Shown here: piece by piece, positions 26,273 through 34,907 of the stretch | Numbering within the stretch: the stretch's first letter is position 1 | Layout of the letters: the number at the start of each line of letters is the position of its first letter | Assembly: GCA_017631855.1 (NCBI GenBank) | Contig: JAGBSP010000014.1 | Location: forward strand, 23,958 to 87,957 | DNA: 64,000 bases | Reading direction: 5' to 3' | DNA from: Clostridia bacterium | GTDB lineage: Bacteria > Bacillota > Clostridia > Oscillospirales > CAG-272 | Made by a program: the position numbers and the translations under genes | The notes under the pieces: generated by a model | Database searches by the model: none | Seen by the model: the letters and a program-made list of their open reading frames with translations, nothing else | Told to the model about the DNA's origin: nothing

Positions 26273-26322
26273 CTTGATTTTTCCTCCGTTTTATGCTAAA
26301 ATAAGATTTACTATAATATATA

Positions 26323-26351
26323 ATGATACCATAAATTTCTAAAAAAGTCAA
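26323..26351 (-). promoter_or_regulatory. Promoter of the HIT-ABC exporter operon
   Basis: On the minus strand TTGACT (26346-26351) and TATCAT (26323-26328) are 17 bp apart. The -35 box abuts the AAGGAGG ribosome site of the divergent FkbM gene, so the two transcription units share this short spacer. Confidence 0.8.
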
Positions 26352-26360
26352 GGAGGGTGT

Positions 26361-27455
26361 ATGATTTTTCCATGTTCCGAGCCACAGGGCGACCTTTGGC
26401 AATACCTTTCGCACACCGAAAAAACGGTCGTGATGTACGGAATGGGCAACGGTGCCGACAAGATTCTCGCCGTCTGCGACCGCTTTGGCATTGAGATTGC
26501 CGACTTTTTTGCCTCGGACGGCTTTGTGCGCGGTCATTCCTTCCACGGAAAGCGCGTGCTCTCCTATACCGAGGTCAAGGAAAAATACGGCGCGGAAAAT
26601 ATCATTGTTCTTCTCTCCTTTGCCTCTTCTCTGCCCGACGTACTCTCGCTCTTTGACCGTGTAGCAAGCGAGTGCGAGATGTACGCCCCCGACGTTCCCG
26701 TGTGCGGTGACACACTCTTTACGTTCGATTTTTACCTTGAGCACCGCGAGGAGCTCCAAGAGGTATATTCCTTGCTTGCCGACGACGAGTCGCGCCGCAT
26801 TTTTGAATGCGTGCTCCGCTATAAGCTGAGCGGAAAAATTTCGGATCTGCGCGCCGTCGAGAGCTCGAAGGACGAGAGCTATTCTCTGCTCGGCGCTGAT
26901 CGCGTCCGCATCGCCGCCGATCTCGGTGCGTACAACGGTGACACGGTCCGCGAGCTGATGACCTACGCGCCCTCCCTTTCCGAGGTCTATGCCTTTGAGC
27001 CCGACCGACGCAGTTTCCGCAAGCTCTCGGAATATTCCGAAGCGCAGAGCGACTTGACGATTCACACCATCCACGCCGCCGCTTGGTCGGAAACCACCAC
27101 CCTTTCCTTTGCCGATACGGGCAACCGAAACGCGGGTGCGTTTGCGCTTGGAAAGCAGATTGAGGTGGAGGCAAAAAGCCTTGACTCAGTGCTTGACGGA
27201 AAATGCGTTGATTATATCAAATACGACGTTGAGGGCGCCGAACGCGAAGCAATTCTCGGCTCAAAAGAAACGATCCTCGCGCATCACCCGCGTCTTCTCG
27301 TGTCGATCTATCACCGAAGCGAGGATCTGTTTGCGCTTCCTCTGCTCATTCACGAACAATTCCCCGACTACCGCCTCTATCTGCGCCGATACCCCTACGT
27401 CCCCGCGTGGGATCTGAATTTGATCTGCGTATCCACTCAACCAATCGTTGATTGA
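26361..27455 (+). CDS. FkbM family SAM-dependent methyltransferase
   Basis: The protein has 364 residues. The C-terminal half carries the FkbM pattern: the SAM-binding glycine-loop AADLGAYNGDTVRELM, then VYAFEPDRRSFRKL, IHAAAWSETTTLSF and the hallmark CVDYIKYDVEGAEREAILG. The N-terminal 160 residues contain a Rossmann-like VVMYGMGNGADKIL segment, as in proteins that pair a nucleotide-sugar-like fold with FkbM. Targets in the family are sugars or lipids; the substrate here is unknown. It is divergent from the HIT gene and starts 10 bp after AAGGAGGG. Confidence 0.85.
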   Translation: MIFPCSEPQGDLWQYLSHTEKTVVMYGMGNGADKILAVCDRFGIEIADFFASDGFVRGHSFHGKRVLSYTEVKEKYGAENIIVLLSFASSLPDVLSLFDRVASECEMYAPDVPVCGDTLFTFDFYLEHREELQEVYSLLADDESRRIFECVLRYKLSGKISDLRAVESSKDESYSLLGADRVRIAADLGAYNGDTVRELMTYAPSLSEVYAFEPDRRSFRKLSEYSEAQSDLTIHTIHAAAWSETTTLSFADTGNRNAGAFALGKQIEVEAKSLDSVLDGKCVDYIKYDVEGAEREAILGSKETILAHHPRLLVSIYHRSEDLFALPLLIHEQFPDYRLYLRRYPYVPAWDLNLICVSTQPIVD

Positions 27456-27480
27456 CTTTTTCCTTGATCCGTGATACACT
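27452..27480 (+). promoter_or_regulatory. Promoter of the Asp/Asn-rich lipoprotein gene
   Basis: TTGACT (27452-27457) and TACACT (27475-27480) are 17 bp apart. The -35 box overlaps the stop codon of the FkbM gene. Confidence 0.8.
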
Positions 27481-27514
27481 ATTGTTACCAACGATATTCT
27501 GAAAGGAGTTCTTT

Positions 27515-28234
27515 ATGAAAAAGTCACTTCTCGTATTTTTCTCCTTGCTTTTGATCGCAAGTATGCTTCTGAGCGCGTGCAACTCCGATGACGTCGCTTC
27601 TGATGAAACCGAGGGAACCACCACCGAAACACCTTCCGCCGACAATGGCAACGGCGGAAAAAACAATTCCTCTTCCGACAATTCGGAAAACACTCCCCCT
27701 CATCCCGATGACCAGAATCATAACGAAAATATCGATGATTCCAACACTCCAACCATCTCTACGGAATTAAAAACCTGTGACATCTACAATCTCCGCTTTG
27801 CTTACCCCGCACACTGGGAAGAGGATTTTTACGGGATGCTTTTTTGGCCTGCGGACAATCCCGAACTCGTGCTCGAAGTCACCTCGGGGGTTAAAACCGA
27901 TTATTACTCCACGATGACCGAAGAGAGTTTTCGCGAGGCACTTCTTCGTGCGATGGAAAAACTCGAAATCAGCGTACCGATTTCTAACGTATCGGTGGAA
28001 ACCACGGTGAATGACCACGGCTTGACAATTACGGTCATCGACTGTACGATCATCCGGGACGGAAGCGAGTCACGAATGGTGCTGTTTGCTACCACGATCG
28101 ACCAGACGACACACCTGATCCAATTGAGCCATAATCCCGATCAACTGGAAGATCTGATTGAGCCGATTTTCCATTCCATGGAAGCAATCGACGGCGAAAA
28201 TTACGAAGGCGAAGACAATTGGAACATCATCTGA
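27515..28234 (+). CDS. Predicted surface lipoprotein, function unknown
   Basis: This 239-residue protein has a signal peptide (MKKSLLVFFSLLLIASMLL) and the lipobox LSAC. A low-complexity linker rich in Asp, Asn, Ser, Thr and Glu (about residues 25-85) tethers a compact domain starting YNLRFAYPAHWEE. That opening and the regularly spaced beta strands resemble PsbP-like/DUF1795-type lipoproteins, but this is a weak call. It is monocistronic with its own promoter and terminator. No interaction partner can be inferred from the neighbours. Confidence 0.7.
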   Translation: MKKSLLVFFSLLLIASMLLSACNSDDVASDETEGTTTETPSADNGNGGKNNSSSDNSENTPPHPDDQNHNENIDDSNTPTISTELKTCDIYNLRFAYPAHWEEDFYGMLFWPADNPELVLEVTSGVKTDYYSTMTEESFREALLRAMEKLEISVPISNVSVETTVNDHGLTITVIDCTIIRDGSESRMVLFATTIDQTTHLIQLSHNPDQLEDLIEPIFHSMEAIDGENYEGEDNWNII

Positions 28235-28239
28235 CAAAA

Positions 28240-28270
28240 GGGGAAACCACACGAGTGGTTTCCCCTCTTT
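28240..28270 (+). terminator. Terminator of the lipoprotein gene
   Basis: An 11-bp stem (GGGGAAACCAC / GTGGTTTCCCC) with an ACGA loop is followed by TCTTT. It resembles the first hairpin of the multi-hairpin repeats at 6379 and 34908. Confidence 0.9.
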
Positions 28271-28273
28271 ATC

Positions 28274-28350
28274 TTACTTTTTTCCAAAAGAAAGTCCCTT
28301 AATCGTGTTGTTTTCTTTTGCTTACTTTTCTTTTCCAAAAGAAAAGTAAG
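28274..28350 (-). repeat. AAAGAAAAGTAAG palindrome, with a degenerate neighbour copy
   Basis: The perfect copy at 28321-28350 is CTTACTTTTCTTT-tcca-AAAGAAAAGTAAG, preceded by the CTTTTG box. A damaged copy (ACTTTTTTCCAAAAGAAAGT) lies at 28277-28296. On the minus strand it lies just beyond the rpsU terminator and would read YFSFGKEK-stop, as at 6671 and 61861, but here no gene runs into it. Confidence 0.8.
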
Positions 28351-28356
28351 ACAAAA

Positions 28357-28382
28357 AACGGGATTGCAAAAGCAATCCCGTT
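28357..28382 (-). terminator. Terminator of rpsU
   Basis: An 11-bp stem (AACGGGATTGC / GCAATCCCGTT) with an AAAA loop is followed on the minus strand by six T residues. It lies 32 bp past the rpsU stop. Confidence 0.9.
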
Positions 28383-28414
28383 AATTGTTTTCATTGAGTC
28401 GCGGAAAATATCAA

Positions 28415-28591
28415 TTACTTGTACTTTCTCTTGCGAGCGGCTTCCGACTTCTTCTTGCGCTTCACGCTGGGCTTCTCATAGTGTTCTCTCTTGCGAAGCT
28501 CGGTGAGGACGCCGGAACGAGCCATTGCTCTCTTAAAGCGGCGAAGTGCGCTGTCCAGGGACTCGCCTTCTTTCACTCTAATTTCTGCCAT
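28415..28591 (-). CDS. rpsU: Ribosomal protein bS21
   Basis: This 58-residue small-subunit protein starts [20 protein letters not shown], the standard bS21 opening, and ends in a strongly basic tail ([16 protein letters not shown]). It binds the 30S platform and helps initiation. The ribosome site GGAGGGAGGG lies upstream. It is monocistronic, between a perfect consensus promoter and its own terminator, and is too short to stand out in routine ORF calls. Confidence 0.96.
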   Translation of the reverse strand: MAEIRVKEGESLDSALRRFKRAMARSGVLTELRKREHYEKPSVKRKKKSEAARKRKYK

Positions 28592-28642
28592 TTTCTGTTT
28601 TCCCTCCCTCCGCTATTGCCAGAGACAATGAAATCGAATAAT

Positions 28643-28671
28643 ATTATACACGATTTTTTATCGCTTGTCAA
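28643..28671 (-). promoter_or_regulatory. Promoter of rpsU
   Basis: On the minus strand a perfect TTGACA (28666-28671) and TATAAT (28643-28648) are 17 bp apart, 52 bp upstream of the start codon. Confidence 0.92.
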
Positions 28672-28707
28672 GTATTTTTTTTAAGTTTGCAAAAAATTTC
28701 GTTCGCC

Positions 28708-31146
28708 TTATTTCACCACGATATTGACGATCTTGTTGGGAACGACAATCTCCTTGACGATTGCCTTTCCTTCGATCGCCGACGCGACCTTTTCGTCTGC
28801 CTTAGCGATCGCGAGCACCTCGTCCTTCGGAAGGTCGACGGCAATCGAGATCTTTCCTCTCACCTTACCGTTGATCTGTACGACAACCTCAACCTCTTCG
28901 TCTGCCGTCTTGGCTTCGTCAAAGGTAGGCCACGGCTCGTAGGCAATGGTGTTGTCGTGTCCGAGAATCTCCCAAAGCTCCTCACCGATGTGCGGGCAGA
29001 TGCAGGAGAGCATCTTGACAAGTCCCTCTGCATACGCCTTCGGGCACTTGCCTTCCTTATACATTGCGTTGACGAAAATCATCATCTGCGAAATTGCGGT
29101 GTTAAAGCCAAGCGACTCAAAGTCTGCCGTGATCTTCTTGACGCTCTTGTGGTAAATCTTATCGAGTGCGGGAACCTCTCCGTCTACGATATTCTCAGGC
29201 TCGGTAATGAACGCCCAGACACGGTTGAGGAACTTACGAGCACCCTCAACGCCCTGATTGCTCCAAGGCTTGGACACCTCGAGCGGACCCATAAACATTT
29301 CGTAAAGACGAAGCGTATCTGCGCCGAAATCACGGACAACGTCACTCGGGTTAACCACGAACTCGGGGAATCTCTTACCCATCTTAATGCCGTTCGAGCC
29401 AAGGATCATTCCCTGGTGAACGAGCTTCTTGAAGGGTTCCTTTGTGGGAGCGAGTCCCTTATCGTAGAGATATCTGTTCCAGATTCTCGAATACATCAGA
29501 TGACCGACCGCGTGCTCCGGACCGCCGATATAGAGGTCGACGGGCATCCAGTGCTTGAGAAGCTCTGCGTTTGCAAACTCCTTGTCGTTGTTGGGGTCGA
29601 TATAGCGCAGGAAGTACCACGAAGAGCCTGCCGAGCCGGGCATCGTCGAGGTCTCTCTCTTACCGACCACGCCGTTTTTGTTGTACTGCTTCCACTCAGT
29701 TGCATTCTCGAGCGGTGCTTTTCCGCCCTCGCCCTTATAGTTTGCAAGCTCGGGGAGAACGAGCGGGAGCTCTGCGTCGTCGAGCACATGAATGCTTCCG
29801 TCCTCGCCGTGTACCACGGGAACGGGCTCGCCCCAATATCTCTGACGCGCAAAAATCCACTCGCGGAAGTGGTAGTTGACCGTTCTCTTGGCAACGCCCA
29901 TCTTCTCGAGCTTTGAGGTAATTGCTTCCTTGGCTTCCTCGACGGTCAGACCCGTAAACTCCTCGGAATTGATCAGGCGGTAGCCCTTGCCGAGATACTC
30001 ACCCTTTTCGAATGCCTTTTCGGATACGTCGACGTGTCCGAGCTTTGCGCCGTCGCCGTCGATAACCTGAATCATATCGATGTTGTGCGCGATCGCGTAC
30101 TCGAAGTCACGCTGGTCGTGCGACGGAACTGCCATGACGGCACCCGTGCCGTAGCTTGCGAGCACGAAGTCGCCGATAAACATTCTGACCTCGCGTCCGT
30201 TGACGGGGTTGATACAGGTCACGCCCTTGAGCTCACAGCCCGACTTGGTCTTGTTGAGCTCGGTGCGGTCCATATCGTTCTTCTTGAGCGTCTCGTCGAT
30301 GTATGCCTGAACCTCTTCTTTATTTTCAATTCTCGGCATCAGGCTCTTGACGATCTCTCCGTCGGGAGCAAGCACCATAAAGGTGATACCGTAGATGGTT
30401 TCGATACAGGTCGTAAAGATCGAGAATTCTCCGCCGCCGACGATGTCGAATTTCACCTCGACACCCGTAGATTTTCCGATCCAGTTCTTCTGCATGAGCT
30501 TGGTGGACTCAGGCCAATCGATCTCGTCCAGTCCCTCGAGAAGCTTCTCGGCAAAGGCGGGCTGGTCGATGACCCACTGCTTCATATTCTTGCGAACGAC
30601 GGGATAGCCGCCGCGCTCGGATTTTCCGTCGATGACCTCGTCGTTCGAGAGCACCGTGCCGAGCTCCTCACACCAGTTGACGGGCATATCGATGTACTGC
30701 GCGTAGCCGTCCTCGTACAGCTGCTTAAAGATCCACTGCGTCCAACGGTAATACTCGGGATCGCTCGTTGCGATCATCTTACTCCAGTCGTAGTCAAAAC
30801 CAAGCTCACGGAGCTGCTTTGAGAAGGTCTTGATATTCTCCTGCGTAAAGCCGTTGGGATGGTTGCCTGTATTGACCGCATACTGCTCGGCGGGAAGTCC
30901 GAAGGAGTCGTATCCCATCGGGTGCAGGACGTTGTATCCCTGCATTCTCTTCATTCTCGATACGATATCGGTTGCGGTATATCCCTCGGGGTGACCTGCG
31001 TGCAGTCCTACGCCCGACGGATACGGGAACATATCGAGCACGTAATATTTCGGCTTGGAGAAGTCCCAGACGTCGGTCTTAAAGGTTTCGTTCTTCTCCC
31101 AATAGGCTTGCCACTTTTTTTCGATCTCACTGTGATTATACTTCAT
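28708..31146 (-). CDS. leuS: Leucyl-tRNA synthetase
   Basis: This 812-residue class I synthetase charges tRNA-Leu. The HIGH-type motif is PYPSGVGLHAGHPEGY, and the editing domain contains TGAVMAVPSHDQRDFEYA. The C-terminal signature is normally KMSKS but reads IKMGKRFPEFVVNPSD here, keeping the first Lys and a basic residue. This variant occurs in a recognised LeuRS subgroup, so activity is expected. It follows rsfS by 21 bp. The leader shows no T-box. Confidence 0.96.
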   Translation of the reverse strand: MKYNHSEIEKKWQAYWEKNETFKTDVWDFSKPKYYVLDMFPYPSGVGLHAGHPEGYTATDIVSRMKRMQGYNVLHPMGYDSFGLPAEQYAVNTGNHPNGFTQENIKTFSKQLRELGFDYDWSKMIATSDPEYYRWTQWIFKQLYEDGYAQYIDMPVNWCEELGTVLSNDEVIDGKSERGGYPVVRKNMKQWVIDQPAFAEKLLEGLDEIDWPESTKLMQKNWIGKSTGVEVKFDIVGGGEFSIFTTCIETIYGITFMVLAPDGEIVKSLMPRIENKEEVQAYIDETLKKNDMDRTELNKTKSGCELKGVTCINPVNGREVRMFIGDFVLASYGTGAVMAVPSHDQRDFEYAIAHNIDMIQVIDGDGAKLGHVDVSEKAFEKGEYLGKGYRLINSEEFTGLTVEEAKEAITSKLEKMGVAKRTVNYHFREWIFARQRYWGEPVPVVHGEDGSIHVLDDAELPLVLPELANYKGEGGKAPLENATEWKQYNKNGVVGKRETSTMPGSAGSSWYFLRYIDPNNDKEFANAELLKHWMPVDLYIGGPEHAVGHLMYSRIWNRYLYDKGLAPTKEPFKKLVHQGMILGSNGIKMGKRFPEFVVNPSDVVRDFGADTLRLYEMFMGPLEVSKPWSNQGVEGARKFLNRVWAFITEPENIVDGEVPALDKIYHKSVKKITADFESLGFNTAISQMMIFVNAMYKEGKCPKAYAEGLVKMLSCICPHIGEELWEILGHDNTIAYEPWPTFDEAKTADEEVEVVVQINGKVRGKISIAVDLPKDEVLAIAKADEKVASAIEGKAIVKEIVVPNKIVNIVVK

Positions 31147-31167
31147 ATTTCGTCTTCCTTTATGTGA

Positions 31168-31530
31168 TTAGTCAGCATAGAGCTTGTCTAAGTTATAAAA
31201 TTCTCTCGATTCACGGCTGAAAATATGCACGATCACGTTGCTGTAATCGACCAGCACCCAAGAGTTATTGTCGCGTCCCTCGACACCGTACGGATTTACG
31301 CCGCGCAAGCCAAGCCGATATTCGACCTCGCCCGCAAGCGCCTTGATCTGCGTGGACGAATTACCCGTACAAAGCACGAAATACTCGGCAATGACCGTCT
31401 TATCCTCCACGTGCAAAACCTTAATATCTCTTCCTTTTTTGGAATCGAGCACCTCGGCGATCGCCTCGGCGAGCTCGCGTGCCGACACGCCCTCAAGAGA
31501 CGGAAGCACTTCATTTTGCATTTGATCCAT
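31168..31530 (-). CDS. rsfS: Ribosomal silencing factor RsfS
   Basis: This 120-residue protein binds uL14 and blocks subunit joining under starvation. The family core is visible: GRDIKVLHVEDKTVIAEYFVLCTG, then STQIKALAGEVEYRL and the signature VEGRDNNSWVLVDYSNVIVHIFSRESREFYNLDKLYAD. The order LCP-rsfS-leuS is common in Clostridia. A consensus promoter directly upstream could drive rsfS-leuS independently of the upstream genes. Confidence 0.95.
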   Translation of the reverse strand: MDQMQNEVLPSLEGVSARELAEAIAEVLDSKKGRDIKVLHVEDKTVIAEYFVLCTGNSSTQIKALAGEVEYRLGLRGVNPYGVEGRDNNSWVLVDYSNVIVHIFSRESREFYNLDKLYAD

Positions 31531-31565
31531 TTCGTTCTACCTTTCCTCAAAATTCTTATTATATT

Positions 31566-31594
31566 ATTGTAAAGCATAATGCTTCGTTTGTCAA
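31566..31594 (-). promoter_or_regulatory. Internal promoter for rsfS-leuS
   Basis: On the minus strand TTGACA (31589-31594) and TACAAT (31566-31571) are 17 bp apart, in the 77-bp gap between the LCP gene and rsfS. Confidence 0.85.
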
Positions 31595-31607
31595 GTCCAT
31601 TTTGCTT

Positions 31608-32600
31608 TTACGAGCACTCTTGCACCGAATATGCGCAATATTCCCCGTAAATTTTCCGAAAGCGTTCGTTGTTCTCATTCAAAAACACGCATTCGGAATC
31701 AAAGCCTCCCTCCGAAGCGCCGAAATGCCTCACCAGCAGCTCCTCCATCGCGGGAGCGGAAAGCACGTAATAGGACGCACCGCTCTTCTCCGCCGTCACG
31801 GCGGCACCGGGAGCGGTCACGAAGAAAACGCGATCGGGCGAGAGCGAGATCAGCTCGCCTGCCAACGAAAAAATATCCGATGCCTCAAGATCGGTATCCA
31901 CCTCGTTTCGCATCCGAATGGCAAGCGTTGCCGCCTCAAACACACCAAGCTCGCTCACCTTGCGAAACAGCGCCGAAAGGAACAGCTTTTGCGCGTCGAT
32001 GCGGTCAAGGTCACCCTGCACGTAGCCCGCGCGGTAGCGCACAAACTGCTCCGCGCCCGCGCCGTCGAGCGTTTGCTTTCCCGCCTTCAGATGGATCGAA
32101 AGCTTTTGCGCAGGATCATCGTAGTCAAGATCTCTCGGCAGATCAATCTCCACACCGCCAAGCGCATCCACTGCCGAACGAAATGCCGACGGCGACAGAT
32201 GCAACGTTCGGTCGATCGAAACGCCAAGCGCCTTCGAGAGGAACTCCCGAAAGCCGTCCATTCCGCCCAAAGAGGCGTATGCGCCGTTGAGCTTACGATA
32301 GCTTTTTTCGGTGTACTTCGCGTAGGTGTCGCGCGGAATCTGCAAGACGAACACCTCGTGCGACGCGCGGTCAATCGAAACGAGCATCAGCACGTCGCAA
32401 AGTCCCGACGTTGCGTCACTCCCTGCCACGAGAAAGCGAAAGTAATTTCCGCCTCCGATCGTTTCGGTTACCTCAGGCAAGCTTCTGTCTTCCGCCTTTT
32501 TGGGCAAGCTCCCCAAGATCATAGAAACCAAAAGCGCCGCCGCAAGACACGCGGCAATCGCACTCCAAAAAATGATATTTTTTCCTTTTTTCAAGATCAC
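31608..32600 (-). CDS. LytR-CpsA-Psr (LCP) family protein
   Basis: This 330-residue protein has one N-terminal TM anchor (residues 10-30) and an extracytoplasmic LCP domain. Recognisable blocks are DVLMLVSIDRASHEVFVLQIPRDT, YRKLNGAYASLGG, GGVEIDLPRDLDY and LKAGKQTLDGAGAEQFVRYR...GDLDRIDAQKLFL. The conserved Asp and Arg residues of the pyrophosphate site are present. LCP enzymes attach teichoic acids or other glycopolymers to peptidoglycan. Its position between yqeK and rsfS is typical. Confidence 0.9.
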   Translation of the reverse strand: MILKKGKNIIFWSAIAACLAAALLVSMILGSLPKKAEDRSLPEVTETIGGGNYFRFLVAGSDATSGLCDVLMLVSIDRASHEVFVLQIPRDTYAKYTEKSYRKLNGAYASLGGMDGFREFLSKALGVSIDRTLHLSPSAFRSAVDALGGVEIDLPRDLDYDDPAQKLSIHLKAGKQTLDGAGAEQFVRYRAGYVQGDLDRIDAQKLFLSALFRKVSELGVFEAATLAIRMRNEVDTDLEASDIFSLAGELISLSPDRVFFVTAPGAAVTAEKSGASYYVLSAPAMEELLVRHFGASEGGFDSECVFLNENNERFRKIYGEYCAYSVQECS

Positions 32601-32677
32601 AGCACTTCTCCGTTCTTTTCGTCCCTATTTTCTCTGATTTTTTCAAAGAAAATATGTAAAGAACGGTGTGCACCGTT

Positions 32678-33313
32678 TCAAATGCTTGCCGAAGCCCTCT
32701 CGCTGACCAGCTCGTTTCTCGCCTCAAAGGTGTCGGGGCTGATCGGCGTACCCTCCGAGAGAAGATCTGAGATCGTCATATCGTAGGAAAGAATGAGCGT
32801 ATCACGCAGATGCGAAAGTCGCTCAGTGTCATTCATCGCTTCGGGATGCGCGTCAAAGAAGAAGTTGCGAAGTTTAACGCAGTTTTCAAAGCGACGCGAA
32901 AGATCGATGTAGTCGGCAAGGTAAACCAGCTTTTCTAGGAGCGTCATTCCACGTCTGCCCGTCGTGTGCCAACGCACGCAGGAGATGATCGCGTCCTCGG
33001 CAAACTCGGGGTATTGCTCGGCAATCAGAGCCGCCGCGGTTCTTGCGTGAAAGGTTTTGGGCGCAAGCAGATCCTCGCGAGTCAGCGAGAGCCCCTTTTG
33101 CGCAAAGATCATCAGATGTCGGTCGGGCGAATACTCTTTCGTAATATCGTGCAGCAGCGCAGCCGCACGAAGTGTAAAAATTTGATCGGGCGCGTAAATC
33201 TCGCCAAGTCGTACGACCATTTTCTCCACCTCCACGGTGTGTCGGAATCTCTTCTCCGACATCGACGAGGAAAGCTCTTCTCGAAGCGCTTCGAGCCTCT
33301 GTTCTGCGATCAT
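32678..33313 (-). CDS. yqeK: YqeK-type HD hydrolase (Ap4A hydrolase family)
   Basis: This 211-residue HD-domain protein has its metal ligands in RFRHTVEVEKM, ALLHDITKEYSPD and FHARTAAALI, with KLVYLADYIDLSRRF later. YqeK proteins split diadenosine tetraphosphate symmetrically. The gene overlaps the end of nadD by 4 bp, the usual nadD-yqeK coupling. The C-terminus has about 25 extra residues beyond the usual family end (PISPDTFEARNELVSERAS). Confidence 0.92.
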   Translation of the reverse strand: MIAEQRLEALREELSSSMSEKRFRHTVEVEKMVVRLGEIYAPDQIFTLRAAALLHDITKEYSPDRHLMIFAQKGLSLTREDLLAPKTFHARTAAALIAEQYPEFAEDAIISCVRWHTTGRRGMTLLEKLVYLADYIDLSRRFENCVKLRNFFFDAHPEAMNDTERLSHLRDTLILSYDMTISDLLSEGTPISPDTFEARNELVSERASASI

Positions 33314-33948
33314 ACGTGTTCCTCCCGATACAATCCGTTCTCACGGATAAAGTCGGCAACGCCTTGAGGAACGAGGTGGGAAATATCCTTCCCCTCTCTG
33401 ACGGCACGACGGATCTCGGTCGAGGTCAGTTCGATCGGATCGGTCACAATCCGACGGAACATCACGCCGTATTTCTCGTAGTATTCTCCGATTTTCGCCA
33501 CGATACGCTTGGTAAGAAATGGATCGTTTTCTCTGCGCACGTAGGTCGGGTAACACATCTTGAAAATGTCCTCAAAGCGATACCACTGATCAAAGGTCAG
33601 CACCATATCGGTGCCGCACAGCAAGAAGAGTCTTGTGTCGGGGCGCTGAAGCTCCTTGAGCGTGTCATAGGTATAGCTCTTGCCGCCGCGTGCGATCTCG
33701 ACGTCGGAAATCACCACACCGTCCACGCCCTCAAAGGCAAGCTCGCACATTTTGAGGCGATAGAGCGGATCATCCGATGCGTCGACCTGCTTATGCGGTG
33801 GGAGATAGGTGGGAATGATGAAGAGATAATCGAGCTTCATCTGCTCCATAAACGCCTTTGCCGCGGCTACGTGTCCGTTATGAATCGGAGCAAACGTACC
33901 CCCGTAAATACCGACGCGGAGCATATCCATTCCGTTTTGTCCTGTCAT
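33310..33948 (-). CDS. nadD: Nicotinate-nucleotide adenylyltransferase
   Basis: This 212-residue nucleotidyltransferase adenylates nicotinate mononucleotide in NAD synthesis. The GxFxPxHxGH motif reads GIYGGTFAPIHNGHVAAAKAF, followed by YLFIIPTYLPPHK. The second motif is LTSTEIRRAVREGKDISHLVP (family ISSTxIR). The start at 33948 overlaps the yhbY stop as ATGA; M7 or M9 are possible shorter starts. Confidence 0.94.
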   Translation of the reverse strand: MTGQNGMDMLRVGIYGGTFAPIHNGHVAAAKAFMEQMKLDYLFIIPTYLPPHKQVDASDDPLYRLKMCELAFEGVDGVVISDVEIARGGKSYTYDTLKELQRPDTRLFLLCGTDMVLTFDQWYRFEDIFKMCYPTYVRRENDPFLTKRIVAKIGEYYEKYGVMFRRIVTDPIELTSTEIRRAVREGKDISHLVPQGVADFIRENGLYREEHV

Positions 33949-34232
33949 AATTCAATCTTTTTATGGTTGACCGACTCACGGTAGAGCACGGTCTTTCGTC
34001 CGATGACGCAAACGACGTCAGCACCCGTTGCTTCAGCCAGTGCCTCTGCCGCCTCACGGACGGTGTATTCACAGTTTTCGAGCACCGAAAGCTTGATCAG
34101 CTCTCTTGCTTCGAGCGCGTCGGAGACCGTCTTCACGAGATTTTCGGTCACGCCGCCCTTACCGATCTGCATAATGGTCGGCTCGTTGGTTGCAAGTCCG
34201 CGCAAATATGCGCGCTGTTTTGACGTTAACAT
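33945..34232 (-). CDS. yhbY: YhbY/CRS1 RNA-binding protein
   Basis: This 95-residue CRM-domain protein starts LTSKQRAYLRGLATNEPTIMQIGKGGVTENLVKTV, with the conserved GKGG loop that contacts RNA. Bacterial homologues associate with pre-50S ribosomes. It overlaps nadD by 4 bp and sits 4 bp downstream of rdgB. The order yhbY-nadD-yqeK is widespread in Firmicutes. Confidence 0.92.
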   Translation of the reverse strand: MLTSKQRAYLRGLATNEPTIMQIGKGGVTENLVKTVSDALEARELIKLSVLENCEYTVREAAEALAEATGADVVCVIGRKTVLYRESVNHKKIEL

Positions 34233-34236
34233 AGTT

Positions 34237-34833
34237 TCACCTCTGGTTTTGTTTTAAATATTCGGCAAGCTTTTCAATGGCTTTGCCTCGGTGCGAAATC
34301 GAATTTTTTTGCTCGGAGCTCATTTCCGAGAAGCTAAGTCCCATCGGCTCGTAGAAGAAGAGCGGATCGTAGCCAAAGCCGCCCTTGCCGCGCGCCTCGT
34401 GCAGAATCTCTCCCTCGGTTTCGCCGCGGAAGTAGAGCCCTTCGGTCGGCTCTTTGGGATCGATGAGCGCGATCGTACAAACGAAGCTTGCCGAACGGTC
34501 GTCCTTGTCTGCAAGATTTTTCAAGAGAAGCGCGTTATTTGCGGCATCGTTGCCGTGCTCTCCCGCATAGCGTGCCGAGTAAATGCCGGGCGCACCGCCG
34601 AGTGCGTTGACCGAAAGACCCGAATCCTCGCCAATGCTGAAATATCCGAGCTTTGCCGCGGCAGATGCCTTAAGAAACGCGTTTTCCTCAAAGGTCGTGC
34701 CATCTTCCTCAATCTCGCCCTCAAATCCGATATCGTCAAGCGAAAGGATCTCAACGCCGTCCACGAATTTGCCGAGCGTCGCGTTCCATTCCTGAATTTT
34801 ATGCGCATTTTTTGATGCCAATACAATCTTCAT
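34237..34833 (-). CDS. rdgB: XTP/dITP diphosphatase (RdgB/HAM1)
   Basis: This 198-residue house-cleaning pyrophosphatase removes non-canonical purine nucleotides. It shows the start KIVLASKNAHKIQEW, the metal/substrate segment GEDSGLSVNALGGAPGIYSARYAGEHG, and the C-terminal GKGGFGYDPLFFYEPMG...SHRGKAIEKL. All expected catalytic residues (E38 region, D71-type GEDSG, FGYDP, SHR) are present. It heads the rdgB-yhbY-nadD-yqeK-LCP series. Confidence 0.95.
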   Translation of the reverse strand: MKIVLASKNAHKIQEWNATLGKFVDGVEILSLDDIGFEGEIEEDGTTFEENAFLKASAAAKLGYFSIGEDSGLSVNALGGAPGIYSARYAGEHGNDAANNALLLKNLADKDDRSASFVCTIALIDPKEPTEGLYFRGETEGEILHEARGKGGFGYDPLFFYEPMGLSFSEMSSEQKNSISHRGKAIEKLAEYLKQNQR

Positions 34834-34864
34834 AGATACCTCTCTTTGCGGCAGTTTTCTTTTG

Positions 34865-34894
34865 GTTACTTTTCTTTTTCAAAAGAAAAGTAAC
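34865..34894 (-). repeat. AAAGAAAAGTAAC palindrome
   Basis: GTTACTTTTCTTT-ttca-AAAGAAAAGTAAC is preceded by TTCTTTTG and followed by ACGCGTCC, exactly as at 61861. It lies between ftsY and rdgB, next to multi-hairpin repeat copy B. Confidence 0.85.
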
Positions 34895-34907
34895 ACGCGT
34901 CCTGTCA